The position numbers and the translations under genes were made by a program. DNA of 64,000 nt from Legionella sainthelensi (GTDB taxonomy: Bacteria > Pseudomonadota > Gammaproteobacteria > Legionellales > Legionellaceae). The stretch is from assembly GCF_900637685.1 (NCBI RefSeq), contig NZ_LR134388.1, forward strand, positions 1,933,501 through 1,997,500, written 5' to 3'. The notes beneath the pieces were generated by a model. That model was not told where the DNA came from. It was given only the letters and a program-made list of their open reading frames with translations, and did not search any database. Every line of letters begins with the position of its first letter. The stretch's first letter is position 1. Below are positions 28,530 through 40,333 of this stretch, one piece after another.

Positions 28530-29120
28530 CTAAGCATCACATTGCTCCGAGCCAGCGGCTATAGCTACTAGCTGCCCGTAGGTGTATCCCGAAACTTTCA
28601 CCCGAATGATGTCGTTCGCTTCGAATTGATGGCCTTCGCATCCAGGTTGAAACCCTTGATTCAAATTCCCTGTGCAATTTCTCAATGCAATCCCGTTTCG
28701 ATTGATGAAGGTGTCTAAAGACATATTATGTGTAGCATCTTCTAGCCACATGTGCTCGGGGCAAGATTTTCCTTCACGGAACCCACCACATAGGTAGATT
28801 TCATCAACTTGTAAACAAGTTTCTTGGTTATTTCGAAGTTGAAGAATATCATGCATGTTCGTTTGCCGTTCTAGTATCAGTTCCTCACCTATAGGGGATG
28901 GGATATCGTTCATTACACGTTCCAGTTCTTTTTGCATCCCAATTTCACAGTATTGGTTATTTAGCTCTTTACAGGTAGTCCAATGAATCGGGCTTGCTAT
29001 GGCAAACACGTGACATGATATCCCTTTATCGTATATGGGACGCCCTTGTGGGTCGGCAATTTCTGATTCATTCTCTTGAAATAAGGCATTGTATTCTTTG
29101 GTACCATAAGGATTTTTCAT
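28530..29120 (-). CDS. Orphan protein with possible Cys-His hydrolase motifs
   Basis: The ATG at 29120 is used because GGAGGAG lies 5 bases upstream; the frame reaches 29174. The 196-residue product has no signal peptide or membrane helix and is rich in Cys (about ten). A GISCHVFA segment near residue 34 and an EHMWLED segment near residue 123 recall the Cys block and HxWxE/D block of transglutaminase-like or papain-like enzymes in the right order, but the match is weak and could be chance. It is the first gene of a leftward pair with the coiled-coil protein. Confidence 0.6.
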   Translation of the reverse strand: MKNPYGTKEYNALFQENESEIADPQGRPIYDKGISCHVFAIASPIHWTTCKELNNQYCEIGMQKELERVMNDIPSPIGEELILERQTNMHDILQLRNNQETCLQVDEIYLCGGFREGKSCPEHMWLEDATHNMSLDTFINRNGIALRNCTGNLNQGFQPGCEGHQFEANDIIRVKVSGYTYGQLVAIAAGSEQCDA

Positions 29121-29347
29121 TGTGACTCCTCCATCAGCGCGATGCTTGGACTTGTATAGGATGTTGCGTCTCACTTTCGATTCTATAAATTGGTAAGCTC
29201 TGAGTAATGCCTTTTAATTATAGAATCATAAATACACATAGGTTTATGCATATTAAAATCACATAAGTAAATAAATGTTCTCATTGCTTAATATTTAATT
29301 AAGATATTTTTTGTATGATGTAACCACTCTATGAAAAGGGGTTCATT

Positions 29348-31150
29348 ATGTTGACGAAATTAAATAAATTAAACAAATTATCAAAATTATCCAAAAAGAT
29401 GTATTTAGGTGGCAATACAAGTATTGTTCGGTTTTATTCAGAAAACAATTGGAAAAAATTCAATGAAAGTTCTTGCTCTATTGAGTCAGTGCTTTTATCT
29501 GGAAAAAAATCATTTCCCGATATATTTCAAGATGATACCGTTGAATTTACAGCAATAAAAAACTCAGTCCACAAGCAAGAAGAGCTAACACAGATATTGA
29601 AGGCGTTTGGACGTTATAAGGGACATGATGGTTCATCAATCGGTAACTTGATGGTTTTTGAGACGGAACGCCGCTCTTTACAAGTCACAGGGGCTTTAAT
29701 TCCATTGTTAGTAAAAACGCCCCCTAAAAATAATGATTTTGGTCAATTTGTACGTGACTTTCATGTACAACATATCATCCCATATCTCCCCGAATCAGAT
29801 CTGTTAAGACTACGTGAAAAATATTTTAGTTGGGTTTGTTCCATTGTAACCAATAGTGATACAAGAGAGGAACATCCACGAATACATCATTTTTTTAACC
29901 AAGCTAAAGCAGAACTTTTAAAACGAAGAGAAAAGGAGATTATCACTTTATCCGACTCTGAAATAACTGAGTTAGCCGTTAGACGTGTAGCCGATGCATT
30001 GCTTAAACAAGAATTAGATACAACATTGTCAACCATTGCAGAAAATAAAATTGAATTACTTATTGGAAACGGCAAGCTTGAAGCATTACCATTAGTATCG
30101 GCAGTTGATGCGAATACATTTATTGGTTCTCTCGAAAAACCTTTAAGCAGTTATCCAGATCGTTTTACAGTATTGATGGCAGGGGGACCTGGAAGTGGTA
30201 AGTCGATTACAACAGAAAGCTTTGCGTTGCAATTACAGCAACAAACAGGATACGCATTAGATGAGCTTGCACTTCTTACCGTGGATAGAAAACGAACAAT
30301 TTATTATGACGATGATTGTGTCAAGGGTACCCATAAAAAACATATTGGTACATTGACTCATGATGAGGCTGTTGTCACTTACAATATGAGTGGAGAGTTC
30401 TTATCTCGTCGCATGGATCAAAATAAAAAAGTCCCTAATGTGTTCAAAGAAATGTGCAATATTTGGCCCACTTGGCTTGACATAGGCTTAAAAAAGGATG
30501 GAACCTATTTAATATCAGTTTCAACAAGAAAACCTGAGAAAGCAGTTGAGGGTGTTATCAAAAGAGGAATTGAAAATAATGATTTTGTCACGCCCCCAGA
30601 GTATGTATTAAACTCATATCGTAGTGTTAGTGAGCGTTTTCCACAAGTTATTCAGGATAACCAGTCAAAAAAAGTAATTATTAGTGTTGTAAATAACGAG
30701 TTAGCAATTGAGAAAAAATTCAGTAAAGAACAAAATCAGGAGCTTGAGGATAATAAACCGGCCGTTGTTGTAGATTGTGAGACCAATACAATCTATATAG
30801 TCAATTTATTGCAATACATGGATTTTATTAATCAAAGCCAACTTAATAGCAAAGCAACTAGTGTACAAGAACTTTACGAAAATGCAGATCTTACTATTTC
30901 TACCAGTATGAAAAGAGTAATTGATCCCAGTAAATTTGGTTCTGCTAAAATTGCTTTTGTTCAGTCAGATATTAAATCAACAGCAATTAATGAGCTCGAG
31001 AAAAACATAGTAGCTGTTGTTCAAGAGGGTGAACTTAATATTTTGGATAAAGAACACTTTGATGTATTACGTTCTACTGCCCCTGAACATTTTGAAGAGT
31101 TAGATACTTTAGCCTCTAAAAAATCACAAAGTTTCTGCACAATACTCTAA
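29348..31150 (+). CDS. Zeta-toxin-like P-loop protein with C-terminal CaaX-type box
   Basis: A 600-residue soluble protein. The N-terminus is a run of Lys/Leu/Asn (KLNKLNKLSKLSKK), followed by RFYSENN. A Walker A motif, MAGGPGSGKS (277-286), sits in a zeta-toxin-like context: YYDDDCV downstream, then a helical region and VSTRKPEKAVEGVIKRG, as in zeta/PezT kinases. The C-terminus EHFEELDTLASKKSQSFCTIL combines an acidic block with a terminal Cys-aliphatic-aliphatic-Leu box (CTIL), the form recognised by host geranylgeranyltransferase I. Legionella has known CaaX effectors. It therefore looks like a translocated nucleotide- or sugar-phosphorylating enzyme anchored to host membranes. The P-loop is certain. 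Kinase substrate and prenylation are inferred. Confidence 0.75.
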   Translation: MLTKLNKLNKLSKLSKKMYLGGNTSIVRFYSENNWKKFNESSCSIESVLLSGKKSFPDIFQDDTVEFTAIKNSVHKQEELTQILKAFGRYKGHDGSSIGNLMVFETERRSLQVTGALIPLLVKTPPKNNDFGQFVRDFHVQHIIPYLPESDLLRLREKYFSWVCSIVTNSDTREEHPRIHHFFNQAKAELLKRREKEIITLSDSEITELAVRRVADALLKQELDTTLSTIAENKIELLIGNGKLEALPLVSAVDANTFIGSLEKPLSSYPDRFTVLMAGGPGSGKSITTESFALQLQQQTGYALDELALLTVDRKRTIYYDDDCVKGTHKKHIGTLTHDEAVVTYNMSGEFLSRRMDQNKKVPNVFKEMCNIWPTWLDIGLKKDGTYLISVSTRKPEKAVEGVIKRGIENNDFVTPPEYVLNSYRSVSERFPQVIQDNQSKKVIISVVNNELAIEKKFSKEQNQELEDNKPAVVVDCETNTIYIVNLLQYMDFINQSQLNSKATSVQELYENADLTISTSMKRVIDPSKFGSAKIAFVQSDIKSTAINELEKNIVAVVQEGELNILDKEHFDVLRSTAPEHFEELDTLASKKSQSFCTIL

Positions 31151-31173
31151 TCAAAATAACCAGGGACGGTTCC

Positions 31174-31386
31174 TTAGTTTTTTAGCAGGGGGCCTGGAGC
31201 ATCAGATGCTGAAGTATTTTCAAGTTCCTTCACAATGGTTTGAACAGATTTGCTTATTTGTTGTCCTTGTTCGGTTTTTTTAACTACAGACCAATCCATC
31301 TGTTTAAAAAAGTTAGAGGAAGCTGGGGGATTCTTAATCACTTTGCTGAGGGTATTAGGAGTAATAAACCTTTTAAAAAGCATCAT
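31174..31386 (-). CDS. Small DW-motif protein, paralogue 1
   Basis: A 70-residue protein starting at the ATG at 31386, with AAAAGGA 7 bases upstream. Its core, FFKQMDWSVVKKTEQGQQISKSVQTIVKELEN, aligns with the core of the small gene immediately upstream on the same strand. Shared positions are F-K/S-x2-DW, then S or T residues, then TI-V/A-KEL. There is no signal peptide; the N-terminus is basic (LFKRFITPN). Function unknown. Paralogy with its neighbour supports that it is a real gene. Confidence 0.65.
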   Translation of the reverse strand: MMLFKRFITPNTLSKVIKNPPASSNFFKQMDWSVVKKTEQGQQISKSVQTIVKELENTSASDAPGPLLKN

Positions 31387-31481
31387 GATCAATTCCTTTT
31401 CTAAAATTCAGTTACAGCAATAATAAATTTTTATAAATAAAATGCAAGTATTATATGTTAATTTAAGGTCAAGAACATTGA

Positions 31482-31649
31482 TTACTTCTTCTTGTCTGAA
31501 TTTGATTGGTCGTTATCGGGTATTGGGTTTTTATCCAATTCTTTGGCAATTGTTTTTGTATTTTCGCTCAGTGTTTTTGTTCTGTTTTTATCAGTAGTTA
31601 TATTCCAGTCTAAAGATTTACTAAAACCTTTGCGTGTTTTATCGGACAT
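31482..31649 (-). CDS. Small DW-motif protein, paralogue 2 (55 residues)
   Basis: ATG at 31649, with GGAG 8 bases upstream, and stop TAA at 31482-31484. The product begins MSDKTRKGFSKSLDWN and continues NRTKTLSENTKTIAKELDKNP, ending SDKKK. The core matches the 70-residue protein at 31174-31386, giving a tandem pair on one strand 95 bases apart. It is Lys-rich, lacks a signal peptide and is probably cytosolic or translocated. Function unknown. Confidence 0.6.
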   Translation of the reverse strand: MSDKTRKGFSKSLDWNITTDKNRTKTLSENTKTIAKELDKNPIPDNDQSNSDKKK

Positions 31650-31955
31650 TTTTGAAACTCCAAAATATATTTTTGATTAAACAAAATGCTAGAGTTTGTT
31701 GATAATTCATAAAATTCAACATTTACGTTTCGCGATTTGGTCACGGGCGCCAGTAACTTGGCCAAAAATAAAACTCTTTGGTTTTTGTAAGAGTGAAGCT
31801 TGATCCTGCATCCAACTCGCGAAGTTGGAATCTGAATTGCCAACAGAGCCTATATATATATATTAGCAAAATATTGAATGAGTCAGTTGATTTTTTTGGT
31901 AAAAACTTTTCTATAATATAAGGTAAATAATTTGTTCTATAGTTACAAAAATGCA
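31650..31955. other. Intergenic region with small hairpin
   Basis: About 306 bases between the small-protein gene and the 3' end of the solute-binding protein gene. It contains the hairpin CCAACT-CGCGA-AGTTGG (31812-31828) and an AT dinucleotide run near 31855. Open frames across it on the minus strand are short and not protein-like. Confidence 0.45.
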
Positions 31956-32681
31956 CTAATATTTATCACCAAAATAGGTTTTATATAATTTTAGATAGTG
32001 GCCATTTTTTTCAATGGTTTGTAGTTCTTTGTTGATCTTATCAATTAATGGCTGTTCTTCAGGTACAGCGACAATCGCCATTCCATTTCCTACTTCTCGG
32101 GGTTTTCCTAGTACCCTAATGTTGGCTAACCCATTATTTTGCCAATAATTTGCGTAGAATTCACGAACAAATGCAGCAGATAAAGAACCATTCTCTAGAT
32201 CATTAATTAAATTCTCAGGAGAGTCGTATTTTTTAACTTGTAATTGATTCTGATAATTGGTTTGTAAATAATCAACAAAAACTTCACCATTGAGATCATT
32301 TGCGGCTCCCACTTTTTTCCCCTGGAGCTCTGTTTCCTGTTTCAGTTTACTTTGAGCAGGTACAATAAAGACAGCACGAACAGGCAAATAGGGCAAACTA
32401 AATATAAAGTTTCCCTCATTATGAGGAGAGGTCATTATACCTGCTATTAGAAGGTTAACCTTTCTATTTTCTAAAGCGTTAAATAATTCGTTGTCATTCA
32501 TCTGGACAAATGAACATTTGATTTTTATTTTTTGGCAAATGTAATTCATTAATTCAATATCAAATCCCTGATTTTTATTAATAATAAATGGAGGATAATA
32601 ATGAATAGTTCCTATTTTGATTTCAGCGTGAACTGTTGATATAGTCAGAAAAACGAATAAAACATACGAAAAAAAACGCAT
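31956..32681 (-). CDS. Periplasmic amino-acid-binding protein (SBP family 3)
   Basis: A 241-residue exported protein with signal peptide MRFFSYVLFVFLTISTVHA and the family 3 solute-binding fold: IGTIHYYPPFI, GFDIELMNYICQKIKIKCSFVQM, VNLLIAGIMTSPHNEGNFIFSLPYL, GKKVGAAND, and a C-terminal VPEEQPLIDKINKELQTIEKNGHYLKLYKTYFG. It binds polar amino acids such as Arg, Gln or His for an ABC importer. No permease or ATPase gene is adjacent, so it works with components encoded elsewhere or acts as a sensor. Confidence 0.88.
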   Translation of the reverse strand: MRFFSYVLFVFLTISTVHAEIKIGTIHYYPPFIINKNQGFDIELMNYICQKIKIKCSFVQMNDNELFNALENRKVNLLIAGIMTSPHNEGNFIFSLPYLPVRAVFIVPAQSKLKQETELQGKKVGAANDLNGEVFVDYLQTNYQNQLQVKKYDSPENLINDLENGSLSAAFVREFYANYWQNNGLANIRVLGKPREVGNGMAIVAVPEEQPLIDKINKELQTIEKNGHYLKLYKTYFGDKY

Positions 32682-32797
32682 AAAAATTCCATTTTTTTAT
32701 TAAATTATTAGCTACAATTCATTTTAACAGTAATTAAATTTCTTGTACATTTCATAGCTTACAAAAAATTTAACCGACTTTGTTTCACGAGGACTCT

Positions 32798-33553
32798 ATG
32801 GATTTTAAAAAGAAAAAGGTTATTGTTACGGGAGCAAATCGCAGCATAGGCCAAAGAATAGCTATAGCTTTTGCGGAACAAGGAGCAGAAGTAGTCATTA
32901 GTTATCATAGTGACGCCTCAGGTGCCGAGAAAACCCTCCATGCGATTACAAAGATAGGAGGAAAGGCTCAAGCATTTTATGCAGACTTTTCCGATATAAA
33001 TCAAGTCCCAATTTTTGCTGAACAAGCAATTAATAATTTAGGACGTGTAGACATATTAGTGAATAACGCTGGTATATCTTCTCGTGAAACAATATTTGAA
33101 TTACCTCCAGAAAAAATGCTACAAGTTTTCCAAATCAATTGTATTTCTCCACTCTATTTAACCCAGCTTTGTGCTAAGAATATGGTAGATGTTGGAAATA
33201 AAGGTTGCATTATAAATATTTCGTCAATTAGTGGAACAATCACCATGCCTAAAGGTATTGGCTATGGTGCCTCAAAAGCCGCGTTAAATAAATGGACGAA
33301 ACATGCCGCTTTGGATCTAGCAAAATATGGGATACGAGTAAATACGATTGCGCCTGGTGTTATAGAGTCAGGAATGAATGAGGATACTGCTACCACCAAT
33401 CCAGAATTATGGAATTATCTACTGAACAATATCCCATTACAAAGACCTGGAACGCCAAATGACATTGCTCATATGGCTTTATTTCTTGCTTCAGAAAAAG
33501 CAAGTTGGATTACAGGTACAGTTCTTACGGTTGATGGAGGTCATGCTGTTTAG
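32798..33553 (+). CDS. Short-chain dehydrogenase (FabG-like)
   Basis: A 251-residue classical SDR. The ATG at 32798 follows GAGGA and is preferred to the upstream TTG at 32780. The cofactor loop TGANRSIG (11-18) has Ser at the second Gly position, like the SDR at 6884. NNAG is at 89-92, and the catalytic residues are S143 (S142 adjacent), Y156 and K160. The end VDGGHAV is typical. It is most like 3-oxoacyl-ACP reductase or glucose-1-dehydrogenase-type SDRs. Flanked by unrelated genes, so the substrate is unknown. Confidence 0.87.
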   Translation: MDFKKKKVIVTGANRSIGQRIAIAFAEQGAEVVISYHSDASGAEKTLHAITKIGGKAQAFYADFSDINQVPIFAEQAINNLGRVDILVNNAGISSRETIFELPPEKMLQVFQINCISPLYLTQLCAKNMVDVGNKGCIINISSISGTITMPKGIGYGASKAALNKWTKHAALDLAKYGIRVNTIAPGVIESGMNEDTATTNPELWNYLLNNIPLQRPGTPNDIAHMALFLASEKASWITGTVLTVDGGHAV

Positions 33554-33557
33554 ACTT

Positions 33558-34742
33558 TTATAAGCTTATGGAATAGGCTTGGCTAACATCAGCAAGTTCT
33601 TGGGATGTTGAGATTAATTCGAGTTTCTCAGTGGCGAACCTAATCCACGCATCACCAATATAATTTACTGTCATAATCTTAGCAGCCCAACCAGCAATTA
33701 ACATCATGTATGCTGATAATTGACCTCCAGCAACCATACGGTAATTGTTTGCCGCCGTAAGAAATGACTTATATTCTGCTGGATTATCGATTAAACCTTC
33801 TGTCTTTTTTAAAAGATCAAGCGATTCTTCTGAGGACAGCTGTTCGCTTTCTTGTAGTTTAACGACTAGCATTACCATTGCATTGCAAGCCCTTTTAAAA
33901 TTAACAGGATAATCTCGATGTTGCGATAATTTTATTTCAATAATATGTTGTTGCTGATTTAATGATGTATATAATGAATCTTTCATAATACTCTTTATAG
34001 CGTTGTAAATACGTTGATCTAAATTCTTCTCCGTATCAGGAGTGCGGTGTTCACCGCCTAAAAACATCACCTGCTTTATCACCTGTATTGTCTCAAAGCG
34101 ATGACGACCAACTTTACCTAATGGATAATTATTAAAATCATAACCCTGCTCATATTTTTGAACATGGGAATCAGTGTCCGATAAAAATAGATAATCCATA
34201 TCAGCGCTAGTTGCATAGGCATTCCAATTTTTTTTCAAGCGTAAAAAAAATTTTTCATTAAAATTATAAGCTAACTCTTGAGCTAAATAAGGAAATTGAT
34301 TTGTGATTAATTCTAAAGGAGCTATCATTGAGGTAGAAGTATAAAATGATGCTAGTTTTTTTGCTTCAACTTCAATCGATGCAAGCTCCAATTTAAAGAA
34401 AAGTATCGATATTGCATCCTCTTTTTTATTAGATAACCTCTCTTTAGCATCTCCAATATTATTCTTTGCTGCATAGTGTAATATCAAACGTGGCATGCAC
34501 TCACTTGAGTGCACATCGATTTCTTTATATCGATTATAAATAACCTCCATCTGATCTCTCGGCAACTCAGGAAGAAAAGCCAAGGTTAAAAACTCTATAA
34601 TATCTTTAGCACCGCCAAGATGAGATAAAGGTATTGCATCGCCAAATCCACCTGAATTAGCCTCTGTAACATTTGCAGTAAGTCTTAGGCCCAAATTCCT
34701 TTTTGCTAAAGGCACAAGGTCTTGAGGGGTAAATAATGGCAT
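33558..34742 (-). CDS. Orphan protein, effector-like
   Basis: A 394-residue protein I do not recognise. It has no signal peptide, is largely helical, and carries no catalytic motif that I can see. A moderately hydrophobic stretch lies near residues 345-360 (LSAYMMLIAGWAAKIM). The N-terminus MPLFTPQDLVPLAKRNLGLRL is basic and amphipathic. The neighbourhood, size and lack of wider family resemblance suggest a Legionella-specific protein, possibly a Dot/Icm substrate. It converges on the SDR gene, with only 4 bases between the stops. Confidence 0.65.
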   Translation of the reverse strand: MPLFTPQDLVPLAKRNLGLRLTANVTEANSGGFGDAIPLSHLGGAKDIIEFLTLAFLPELPRDQMEVIYNRYKEIDVHSSECMPRLILHYAAKNNIGDAKERLSNKKEDAISILFFKLELASIEVEAKKLASFYTSTSMIAPLELITNQFPYLAQELAYNFNEKFFLRLKKNWNAYATSADMDYLFLSDTDSHVQKYEQGYDFNNYPLGKVGRHRFETIQVIKQVMFLGGEHRTPDTEKNLDQRIYNAIKSIMKDSLYTSLNQQQHIIEIKLSQHRDYPVNFKRACNAMVMLVVKLQESEQLSSEESLDLLKKTEGLIDNPAEYKSFLTAANNYRMVAGGQLSAYMMLIAGWAAKIMTVNYIGDAWIRFATEKLELISTSQELADVSQAYSISL

Positions 34743-34806
34743 ATATGCTCCGATAGAGTAATTTTGACTAAAAATGTAATGATTTTGGAGTAGAAGTTCG
34801 CTTTAT

Positions 34807-35409
34807 CTAATTAAAAAAATGCTTAATTATCGCGACAATAAATACATAAATAAAACTGACATAAAAAAAGACACCAACATACGCTAAAATAATAAATAAT
34901 CCATCTTTTTCTATTAGACCTAAACTAAAAGTAATAAGTAACGCTGCAAAAATAAAATTACTGAAAGGAATAGGCAGCATCAAAAGTATCGCTAAACAGA
35001 AAATAATAGTTCCGTTTATTATTTCCATAAAACGACACGTCATAAATGACCATCGAGGCTTTAAGAAATATTCAATTTTAATCAAACAGGGTACTGTTGC
35101 ATGAATAATTTTTGAAATACTTTTTTGGTGAATAGTATGTTCTGCAATAGTTTTTGGTAACCATAACGTTTTTCTGGCAAATACCATTTGGCAAGCAAAT
35201 AGCAATATAGGTACACTAAAAATAACCGAAACACCTGGAATAGTAGAAAAAGGTAATGCGCTTGGTAAAGCAAAAAACAACAGCACTATACCGAATGCTC
35301 TTTCCCCGAGGGTTTGTAAAATGCGTTGAAATGTTAACTCTCCTTTTAAATCTTCATGATTAACAAGTGTTAAAAGAGCGACAGAAGAACGTGTGGTGTT
35401 TTTATTCAT
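34807..35409 (-). CDS. ExoD-like membrane protein
   Basis: A 200-residue inner-membrane protein of the ExoD family, named for exopolysaccharide synthesis in rhizobia. Visible family features: LTFQRILQTLGERAFGIVLLFFALPSALPF near the N-terminus, IPGVSVIFSVPILLFACQMVF, RFMEIINGTIIFCLAILLMLPIPFSNFIFAALLI, and a last membrane segment pair. It probably affects polysaccharide export or envelope physiology; the biochemical role is not known. It lies 15 bases downstream of the CorC-type gene on the same strand and is likely co-transcribed. Confidence 0.85.
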   Translation of the reverse strand: MNKNTTRSSVALLTLVNHEDLKGELTFQRILQTLGERAFGIVLLFFALPSALPFSTIPGVSVIFSVPILLFACQMVFARKTLWLPKTIAEHTIHQKSISKIIHATVPCLIKIEYFLKPRWSFMTCRFMEIINGTIIFCLAILLMLPIPFSNFIFAALLITFSLGLIEKDGLFIILAYVGVFFYVSFIYVFIVAIIKHFFN

Positions 35410-35424
35410 AATTAACTCATGTTT

Positions 35425-36737
35425 CTAGGGTTCATCAGATAATTTCTTCGGGTAAATTTTTACTTTAAGAACTTTTGAAGCAATTGCGCTTTCTATCTCT
35501 GCATGGAATTCTGGAAAATCAATGTGCTCTCCTTCTTTAGGTACATAACCTAGTCGATAAAAAAACAAACCATTCAAAATATCAATGTTATTATCCACAT
35601 CAATATCACGATCAATAGCTTGCTCCAAAGAGTATATGGAACAATTTCCTGATGCAGATATACTTCCATCATTGTTTAATACCCAATCAACTTTAGTGCG
35701 GTGGAACTCATCTTTAATTCGGCCAATAAGTACCTGAAGTAAATTATCGAGTGTAACAAATCCTAATATCGTTTTTCTACCACTGTAAACAAGAGCGAAA
35801 TGGGGCATCCCTTCGCGAAATTTGCGTAATAAATCCAATGCAGGAAGTCGGCGTGAAACTTTTAGCATTGGCCTTAGTAATGTACGTAATTCTTTTACCT
35901 CACCTTGTTGATATAAGACGGGTAAAAGATCCTTCACATGGATAATTCCAATGACATCCTTTTTATCAGGATCGTATACAGGGTAACGAGTATAGCGGTG
36001 TTCCATAATGAGATCCATGACTTGCTTAATGGGTTTATTTATAGGAATCGTGACCATTTCTTCGGTAAATCGCATGACCTCGGTAACCTTAAGATCAGCT
36101 AAGTCAAGGGTGTGCTCAATAATTTCAACTTCTTCTTCAGTAAGCTCACCATGCAGATGGCTTGCATTTAAGAGTAACTTTATTTCGTCTGTAGAGTATG
36201 AGTGTTCACCTTGATGAACTGCATCTAGATTAAAAACTTTTAGCAAAAAATTTGAGCAATTATTGAGAACCCAAATCGCAGGAAACATGAGCCAATAAAT
36301 CCATATAGAGGTAAAGCTGTCCATAAAGAAACTCTTTCTGATTGTCGAATAGCTAACGATTTAGGCATTAATTCCCCAACGACAATATGCAGAAAAGAAA
36401 TAAATGAAAATGATATAAAAAATGCGATTATTGTTGTTAGTTGAGGTGAATTAGCCCCAATAAGGAACAAAAGCGGTTCTAAAAGATGAGCAAAAGCAGG
36501 CTCTCCTATCCAACCTAGTCCCAGAGATGCGAAGGTTATCCCTAATTGGCAAGCAGATAAATATGCATCAAGGTGTTTATGTACATGAAATAAAATTTTT
36601 CCTCGTAAACCATAGATGTTTTTAATTGCTTTTACTCGAGTTGAACGAAGTTTTACCATTCCGAATTCAGCAGCTACAAAAAAAGCATTGAGTAAAACCA
36701 AAATAAAAGCTAAAAAGACTAGTAAAAAATTAATCAC
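35425..36737 (-). CDS. HlyC/CorC-family transporter (DUF21-CBS-CorC); one frame break
   Basis: Membrane protein linked to Mg2+ or Co2+ efflux. The DUF21 membrane domain is encoded at 36737-36240 (AEFGMVKLRSTRVKA, ACQLGITFASLGLGWIGEPA, VVGELMPKSLAI). The CBS pair and C-terminal transporter-associated domain are at 36324-35425 (TEVMRFTEEMVTIPINKP, HRYTRYPVYDPDKKDVIGIIHVKDLL, and SIYSLEQAIDRDID later). The two halves are in different frames. One added base near 36295-36320 restores PLYWIYWLMFPAIWVLNN and a protein of about 437 residues, the family length. ExoD-like gene follows by 15 bases. Confidence 0.85.
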
Positions 36738-36995
36738 CCAGTGTTCCTATATAGTTAATTATTGAATAAAATGGCTCTAACGATTTACTTCACCTATTTA
36801 GAAAGGTTAGCACAACATAAGCTGATATTTGCATGATTTAATATGAGTGTTTCAAATTCTAATTTTTAAACTCACCGGTATTTATAAGATGAGACCATTT
36901 GACTTGAATCAATTGATCCCAATTAATTGATCTTGTGAATAGCCTAAACTAAAAAATATGAGCTTTGGTTATCACTTGGTTGTTTCTTTGAATAT

Positions 36996-37433
36996 CTAAT
37001 GGAACCGCAAATGATTATCTAAAAAATCACATAATTCCTGGTTAGAGAAATGCATTACATCACTTTTAAAATTATGGGTGACTAAGTGAGTTACATGTTT
37101 GTTGGTATGGTGAAATAAAAGTCCATTCATACGAGGTGGGGCAACTACAATTAATTGCTCATAAGCATGCATATTCCTACCATCATCCAACACATCAGCA
37201 ATTATCCTGGCAAAATTATCGATCTCAATTTCTTTAGGATCGGATTGTTGCGTATAAGTTCCTTGTTCTGTACGACCCGCTTTACCTGAAGTTAACTCAA
37301 TATCTTTAAGTTTGCTTTGAGGATGAACCATTTCCTTTACTAAGGTAAGATCATGATGTTTTGTTTTTGATGCATAAATGCGGCAAGTAGTGGTGTCTGC
37401 AGTAATAATCCAAGTGTGTTGATCAAATATCAT
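36996..37433 (-). CDS. Host attachment protein family (PF10116-type)
   Basis: A 145-residue cytosolic-looking protein of the family annotated as 'required for attachment to host cells', first named in Agrobacterium. Typical stretches: TWIITADTTTCRIYA at the N-terminus, SGKAGRTEQGTYTQQSDPKEIEIDNFARIIADVLD in the middle, and LIVVAPPRMNGLL. AAGGAG precedes the ATG. The true biochemical role is unknown; the fold resembles RNase-H/eRF1-like domains in some analyses. There is no signal peptide, so direct attachment function is doubtful. Confidence 0.8.
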   Translation of the reverse strand: MIFDQHTWIITADTTTCRIYASKTKHHDLTLVKEMVHPQSKLKDIELTSGKAGRTEQGTYTQQSDPKEIEIDNFARIIADVLDDGRNMHAYEQLIVVAPPRMNGLLFHHTNKHVTHLVTHNFKSDVMHFSNQELCDFLDNHLRFH

Positions 37434-37644
37434 TGCAATGCTCCTTAGTATAATTATCCCTATGCTTCTAATATAGCTCTTAAAACATCCAGCAAGACAT
37501 TATGAATACAAATTATACATAAATTATTCTGAGATCGGTTGGCATTCCCTTAAACATTGCCTGCATAAAAAATTAATCTCTAAATAGGAAACAACGCATA
37601 GGTTGTGATTTTTAAAATAATAATCAATACTGAATTATTATGAA

Positions 37645-37866
37645 TTGCTTGAGTGTGGAAAAAAATTGGGATGGATCATAAGAATACTCTTGGTGGCAGC
37701 AGGGTCAATAACAAGTTGGTTTGTCGCGCGAGATGCCCTTAATTTCAATATCATTCAAATGGTAGTTGCTGTCGTTTTGATTACTTTTTTAGTAATAATA
37801 ATCGCGTTTTGGCGTGATTTGTCTAATCTATTCAAACAGTTCATTACAAAATATAAAAAGTCTTAA
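37645..37866 (+). CDS. Small two-helix membrane protein
   Basis: A 73-residue protein with two hydrophobic helices (IIRILLVAAGSITSWFV and IIQMVVAVVLITFLVIIIAFW) and a basic C-terminus (FKQFITKYKKS), so probably an inner-membrane hairpin. The start is uncertain: the frame opens with TTG at 37645, and an ATG at 37640 is in another frame. The stretch from GWIIRIL onward is protein-like; the first ten codons may not be. Function unknown. Confidence 0.5.
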   Translation: MLECGKKLGWIIRILLVAAGSITSWFVARDALNFNIIQMVVAVVLITFLVIIIAFWRDLSNLFKQFITKYKKS

Positions 37867-37880
37867 TACACTATTAATAA

Positions 37881-40333
<2,453 letters not shown>

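Noticed and set aside
31492..31680. Hydrophobic 62-codon frame on the plus strand
   Set aside because: It is the antisense shadow of the small DW-motif gene, which has a good ribosome site and a paralogue.
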